From: Methanobacteriota archaeon | GTDB lineage: Archaea; Thermoplasmatota; DTKX01; GCA-020343715 | Direction: 5' to 3' | Length of the DNA: 9,404 nucleotides | Assembly (NCBI GenBank): GCA_030597775.1 | Contig: JAUVRF010000042.1 | Location: forward strand, 1 to 9,404 | Part shown: positions 6,938-9,404 of the stretch, in pieces | Layout of the letters: each line of letters begins with the position of its first letter | How positions within the stretch are numbered: the first letter of the stretch is position 1 | The notes under the pieces: model-generated | Told to the model about the DNA's origin: nothing | The model's database searches: none | The model's input: only the letters and a program-made list of their open reading frames with translations | Program-made: the position numbers and the translations under genes

Positions 6938-8131
6938 TCAGATCACCCTGCTGCTGTCGGGGATGTCCCGGCTGATCCGGTTGCTGGCCTCGATGTGGCA
7001 GTACGCGCCGATGGTCCGGCCAGCATCCACGACGACCCTGCTCGATATCTCGCAGTTCTCGCCCACGATGGTCCCTATCTTGTCGATCTGGACAAGCTCG
7101 TTCTCCATCAGCAGGAGCTTGGGCTCGGCCGCCGTGATGAAGTGGGAACCGATTGTGGACCCCTCGTCCAGGATGCTGTGGGAGACGTACGATTGCCCTC
7201 CAATGGCCACGTTGTCCATGATGACGCTGTTCCGTATCTCGGTGAAGGGGGAGATGGTGACATTGTCACCGATGGAGGTTGTGGGATAGATGACGACGCT
7301 GGGCCCCACCTCGCAGCCCTCGCCGATGGCCACCGGTCCCTTGATGTAGGTCCCGGACCTGATGACCGTACCGTCGCCAATGCTCACGGGTCCGGTGATG
7401 GTGACCCCGTCCTCGATGGTCCCCGCCTTCCTGGAGATCGCATCGGGCAGCACACGGGCGTTCAGGTCCAGCAGGTCCCAGGGGAACACCACGTCGAGCC
7501 AGAGCCCGTCGGTGAGGGTGCCCTTGACCTCGACCCCCTCCTCGATGGCGGTCTGGACCGCATGGGTGAGCTCGAAGCGTCCAGCCCCCACCTCCCGGTC
7601 CAGCAGGTCGAGGAACTTGTGGGTGAAGTGGTAGATGCCCGTGGATATCAGGTTGGAGATGCGGCGTGGGGGTTTTTCCACGATCTTGGAGACCCTGTCG
7701 CCATCCAGCTCCACCACGCCGTACTTGCGGGGTTGGGCGTGCTCGGTGATCAGGACGGTGATGTCGCTGCGGTTCTCCAGCAGCTGGTTGATCATGCGGC
7801 CGTCCAGGATGTTGTCGCCAGGGATTACCACGAAGTCGTCGTCCAGGTGGTCGCGGGCGGTGAGGAGGGCGTGCCCGGTGCCCAGCTGTCGACGCTGCTC
7901 CTCGTAGGTGATGGAGACGCCGAAGTCCGAACCGTCCTCGAAGTAGGTCTGGATGCGCTCCTTCTGGTAACCGACCACTATGACGACGTCGCGGCTGCCC
8001 ACCTCCCTCAGGGCGTCGATGGCATACTGCAGGATGGGCTTGTCCCCGACCCTCAGCATCACCTTCGGCCTCGAGATTGTCAGGGGCCTTAGCCTGGTTC
8101 CCTCTCCAGCAGCAAGTATGACAGCCTTCAT
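6938..8131 (-). CDS. glmU: Bifunctional sugar-1-phosphate nucleotidylyltransferase/acetyltransferase (archaeal GlmU type)
   Basis: A 397-residue enzyme likely to acetylate glucosamine 1-phosphate and couple GlcNAc 1-phosphate to UTP, giving UDP-GlcNAc. ATG 8131 is chosen because GGAGGAGG lies 4 bases upstream and the protein then begins directly with MKAVILAAGEGTRLRP; the longer frame adds nine residues without support. The nucleotidyltransferase domain has GEGTRLRPLT (9-18), Lys23, EEQRRQLGTGHAL (77-89), PGDN (104-107) and later KYGVVELDG and VEKP. WLDVVFPWDLLDLN joins it to a left-handed beta-helix of hexapeptide repeats (about 230 to the end), of the kind in Sulfolobus and Methanocaldococcus homologues. 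Some relatives use dTTP or other sugars, so specificity is not certain. It lies 37 bp after the Zn-ribbon gene and 15 bp before glmS. The hairpin at 8150-8170 lies in the leader between the first two genes. Confidence 0.93.
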   Translation of the reverse strand: MKAVILAAGEGTRLRPLTISRPKVMLRVGDKPILQYAIDALREVGSRDVVIVVGYQKERIQTYFEDGSDFGVSITYEEQRRQLGTGHALLTARDHLDDDFVVIPGDNILDGRMINQLLENRSDITVLITEHAQPRKYGVVELDGDRVSKIVEKPPRRISNLISTGIYHFTHKFLDLLDREVGAGRFELTHAVQTAIEEGVEVKGTLTDGLWLDVVFPWDLLDLNARVLPDAISRKAGTIEDGVTITGPVSIGDGTVIRSGTYIKGPVAIGEGCEVGPSVVIYPTTSIGDNVTISPFTEIRNSVIMDNVAIGGQSYVSHSILDEGSTIGSHFITAAEPKLLLMENELVQIDKIGTIVGENCEISSRVVVDAGRTIGAYCHIEASNRISRDIPDSSRVI

Positions 8132-8149
8132 CTCGCCTCCTCCGTCTGA

Positions 8150-8170
8150 GAGACCCATCCTGTGGGTCTC
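8150..8170 (-). other. Perfect hairpin between the Zn-ribbon gene and the glmU-like gene
   Basis: GAGACCCA (8150-8157) and TGGGTCTC (8163-8170) form an eight-base-pair stem with a five-base loop. In the transcript it overlaps the stop codon of the first gene (8169-8171) and ends 18 bases before the start of the second, just before the GGAGGAGG ribosome-binding site. No T-tract follows, so it is more likely an mRNA processing, stability or translation element than a terminator. Confidence 0.5.
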
Positions 8171-8597
8171 ATCTCTGCCTCGCCATGATCTCTTCCAGCA
8201 CCGCTATGGGCACGTCGGGCCTGATGGACCTGATGGCCCGCTCGAACAGCACCAGCTGGGCGTGGAAGGTCATGGAGTACGGGTCGTCGAAGCCCTCGAC
8301 CGCCTCGAGGCGCTTCACGATCAACCTGACCTGTGCCTCCGTTATCTTCGCGATGGAGTAGACGGACCTGTCGTGCTCCTTGTCGATGCGGCTCTTGAGC
8401 CTGCCAAGGGCCGTCGCGAAGTAACCCAGCTTGCGGGCCCTGTCCGATCCGATGTTCTTCACGATGCCGCATTCCTTGCAGAAGGGCTTGTGCTGTATCG
8501 GTACGCGCTCAACCATGGGAGAAGAGGGAGGAAGCCACTCCATCTCTGCGTAGGGGCAATCCTCGTGCTTATGCTTCCCCAGGGGACTTCGGACCAT
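8169..8597 (-). CDS. Uncharacterised small protein with a Zn-ribbon-like motif, first gene of the glm operon
   Basis: A 142-residue protein of unrecognised function. ATG 8597 is the first start after a TATA-like element and gives MVRSPLGKHKHEDC. A likely metal site is formed by H11-x2-C14 (HEDC) and C40-x2-C43 (FCKECG, 39-44). The rest (50-142) looks all-helical and conserved in character: GSDRARKLGYFATALGRLK (50-68), ITEAQVRLIVKRLE, a short YSMTFHAQ loop, and a last helix ending LEEIMARQR. There is no membrane segment. The ribosome-binding sequence is poor (GGTCCTCC before ATG) and the leader is short. Its place 37 bp ahead of the glmU-like gene suggests co-transcription with UDP-GlcNAc synthesis genes, but that does not establish a shared pathway. 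A regulator or nucleic-acid-binding protein is possible. Confidence 0.82.
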   Translation of the reverse strand: MVRSPLGKHKHEDCPYAEMEWLPPSSPMVERVPIQHKPFCKECGIVKNIGSDRARKLGYFATALGRLKSRIDKEHDRSVYSIAKITEAQVRLIVKRLEAVEGFDDPYSMTFHAQLVLFERAIRSIRPDVPIAVLEEIMARQR

Positions 8598-8645
8598 GGA
8601 GGACCCATTCCCATGTAGTTCCTACCAGTACTTAAACCTTCTCAA
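8598..8645 (-). promoter_or_regulatory. Putative promoter of the Zn-ribbon/glmU/glmS operon
   Basis: On the minus strand GAGAAGGTTTAAGTAC places TTTAAGTA (8636-8629) as a TATA-like box behind a purine-rich BRE-like stretch. A start about 27 bp on falls near 8607, leaving about 10 bases of leader before ATG 8597. It shares the 174-bp divergent region with the promoter of the nucleotidylyltransferase on the other strand; between them lies GGCCAG-loop-CTGGCC (8657-8675), a possible operator. Confidence 0.45.
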
Positions 8646-8729
8646 ATCCAGGAGCTGGCCAGCGTACCCCTGGCCGGGTTGCTTGGAGGGTCCGAGGACG
8701 CCCCGCAGCGTTCGTGGGAGGGGGTGCGA

Positions 8730-8771
8730 AACGGACAAATACCGTGGGGCTCCTTCCCGCGTGTGAGGACC
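8730..8771 (+). promoter_or_regulatory. Putative promoter and Shine-Dalgarno of the second nucleotidylyltransferase
   Basis: GCGAAACGGACAAATACC (8726-8743) contains the AT-rich core ACAAATA after a purine-rich BRE-like stretch. A start site about 26 bp on would be near 8764, giving a short leader that contains GTGAGG (8763-8768) before ATG 8772. The TATA match is modest. Confidence 0.38.
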
Positions 8772-9404
8772 ATGGCAAGATACACCGCTCTCATTCCCGC
8801 CGCAGGATCGGGCATACGCCTGCGTCCTTTCACCTTCACCAGGCCCAAGCCCCTCATCTTCGTCGCGGGCAAACCCATCCTGGGGCACATACTGGACGCG
8901 CTGGTGGGCGTGGTCGACGAGGTCACCGTTATCGTCGGCTACATGGCCGACAAGGTGGAGTCCTACTGCCTGGAGGCCTACGGGGACTCGTTCAAGTTCA
9001 ACTTCGTGCCCCAGGAGAAGCAGTTGGGCCTGGGACACGCCGTCCTGCAGGCGAAGGATATCGTGCTCGAAGGCGGCCTGATCATCACCCTGGGTGACGA
9101 GATATTCGGCATGGGCTACGGGGAGATGCTGGCCACCCACGCGACCAACCTGCCCTGCGACGCCTCCATCGGCCTCAAGGTCGTGGACGAGCCGAGCAAG
9201 TACGGCATCGTCGAGCTGGACGGGAACGGCAGGATAATCGCAATGGTGGAGAAGCCCGAGGACCCGTCCTCCGACACCGCCCTGGCGGGTGTGTACATTT
9301 TCGAGAGAGCATCGGACATCGGCTCCGCCCTGGACTCCATCGTGGAACAGGACAGACGCACCCGCGGGGAGTACCAGCTGACGGACGCCATGCAGATGAT
9401 GGCC
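8772..9404 (+). CDS. Sugar-phosphate nucleotidylyltransferase (N-terminal part)
   Basis: Reading from ATG 8772 the frame is open for 211 codons to the window edge; the C-terminus is missing. Family features of NTP_transferase/RmlA-type enzymes are clear: PAAGSGIRLRPFT (9-21), RPKP (24-27), the hydrophobic VTVIVGY strand (51-57), QLGLGHAV (84-91), GDE (108-110) in the place of GDN/GDD, KYGIVELDG (about 146-154), VEKPEDP, AGVYIF and EYQLTDAM near the end. These enzymes join a sugar 1-phosphate to a nucleotide. It resembles the glmU-like enzyme in the same window but is clearly divergent, and whether it too has a beta-helix acetyltransferase part cannot be seen. It is divergent from the glm operon, consistent with shared regulation of nucleotide-sugar supply. 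Sugar and nucleotide specificity cannot be set. Confidence 0.93.
   Translation, partial: MARYTALIPAAGSGIRLRPFTFTRPKPLIFVAGKPILGHILDALVGVVDEVTVIVGYMADKVESYCLEAYGDSFKFNFVPQEKQLGLGHAVLQAKDIVLEGGLIITLGDEIFGMGYGEMLATHATNLPCDASIGLKVVDEPSKYGIVELDGNGRIIAMVEKPEDPSSDTALAGVYIFERASDIGSALDSIVEQDRRTRGEYQLTDAMQMMA

Noticed and set aside
6995..8092. 365-codon plus-strand open frame opposite the glmU-like gene
   Set aside because: Antisense shadow of a clearly recognisable enzyme with the same kind of biased Asp/Val/Gly/His composition.
8622..9140. 172-codon minus-strand frame opposite the second nucleotidylyltransferase
   Set aside because: It covers the divergent promoter region and the conserved NTP-transferase motifs on the plus strand; no family features are seen.

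Overview
The window looks archaeal. The genes use Shine-Dalgarno motifs complementary to an archaeal 16S 3' end, there are TATA-like (not -10/-35) elements upstream of several genes, and the GlmU-like enzyme is the single-chain sugar-1-phosphate nucleotidylyltransferase/acetyltransferase typical of archaea. The DNA is GC-rich. A Thermoplasmatota-type euryarchaeote is my best guess, but that is inference; no rRNA or other marker gene is present.

Layout. (1) Positions 1-836, plus strand: the end of one gene and a complete second gene overlapping it by ATGA. Both look like secreted or surface proteins; the second has one N-terminal membrane segment, and both have many N-glycosylation sequons. 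(2) Positions 852-5057, minus strand: five genes forming the unusual part of the window. They encode a four-helix membrane protein with a bacterial-PH-like domain and a proline-rich tail; a 104-aa protein with 11-residue AGH repeats plus a Cys4 zinc finger; a 416-aa protein with basic, Ala-rich, Pro/Gln-rich, acidic and 11-residue Lys/Gly repeat blocks; a 209-aa Lys/Ala-rich relative of its N-terminal part; and a 97-aa protein with 11-residue amphipathic periodicity. (3) Positions 5129-8597, minus strand: a compact operon of a small Zn-ribbon-like protein, the GlmU-like enzyme and GlmS, covering the start and end of UDP-GlcNAc synthesis (the phosphoglucosamine mutase is not here). (4) Positions 8772-9404, plus strand: the first 211 codons of a second sugar nucleotidylyltransferase, divergent from the operon.

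How it fits together. Region 3 makes UDP-GlcNAc, a precursor for surface glycans and N-glycosylation, and region 4 adds another nucleotide-sugar enzyme, which would suit the sequon-rich surface proteins of region 1. Region 2 is the candidate undescribed system: three genes share 11-residue repeats of the synuclein/LEA/apolipoprotein kind (two contain the same octamer KTKEVGGK), two genes share a second set of motifs, and a PH-like membrane protein sits at the end. A role at the membrane, in stress protection or in binding nucleic acid is possible, but function cannot be read from the sequence.

No tRNA, rRNA, CRISPR array, insertion sequence or origin was recognised. No gene-free stretch exceeds 300 bases; the longest are 3724-3934 (211 bp), 4565-4763 (199 bp) and 8598-8771 (174 bp).
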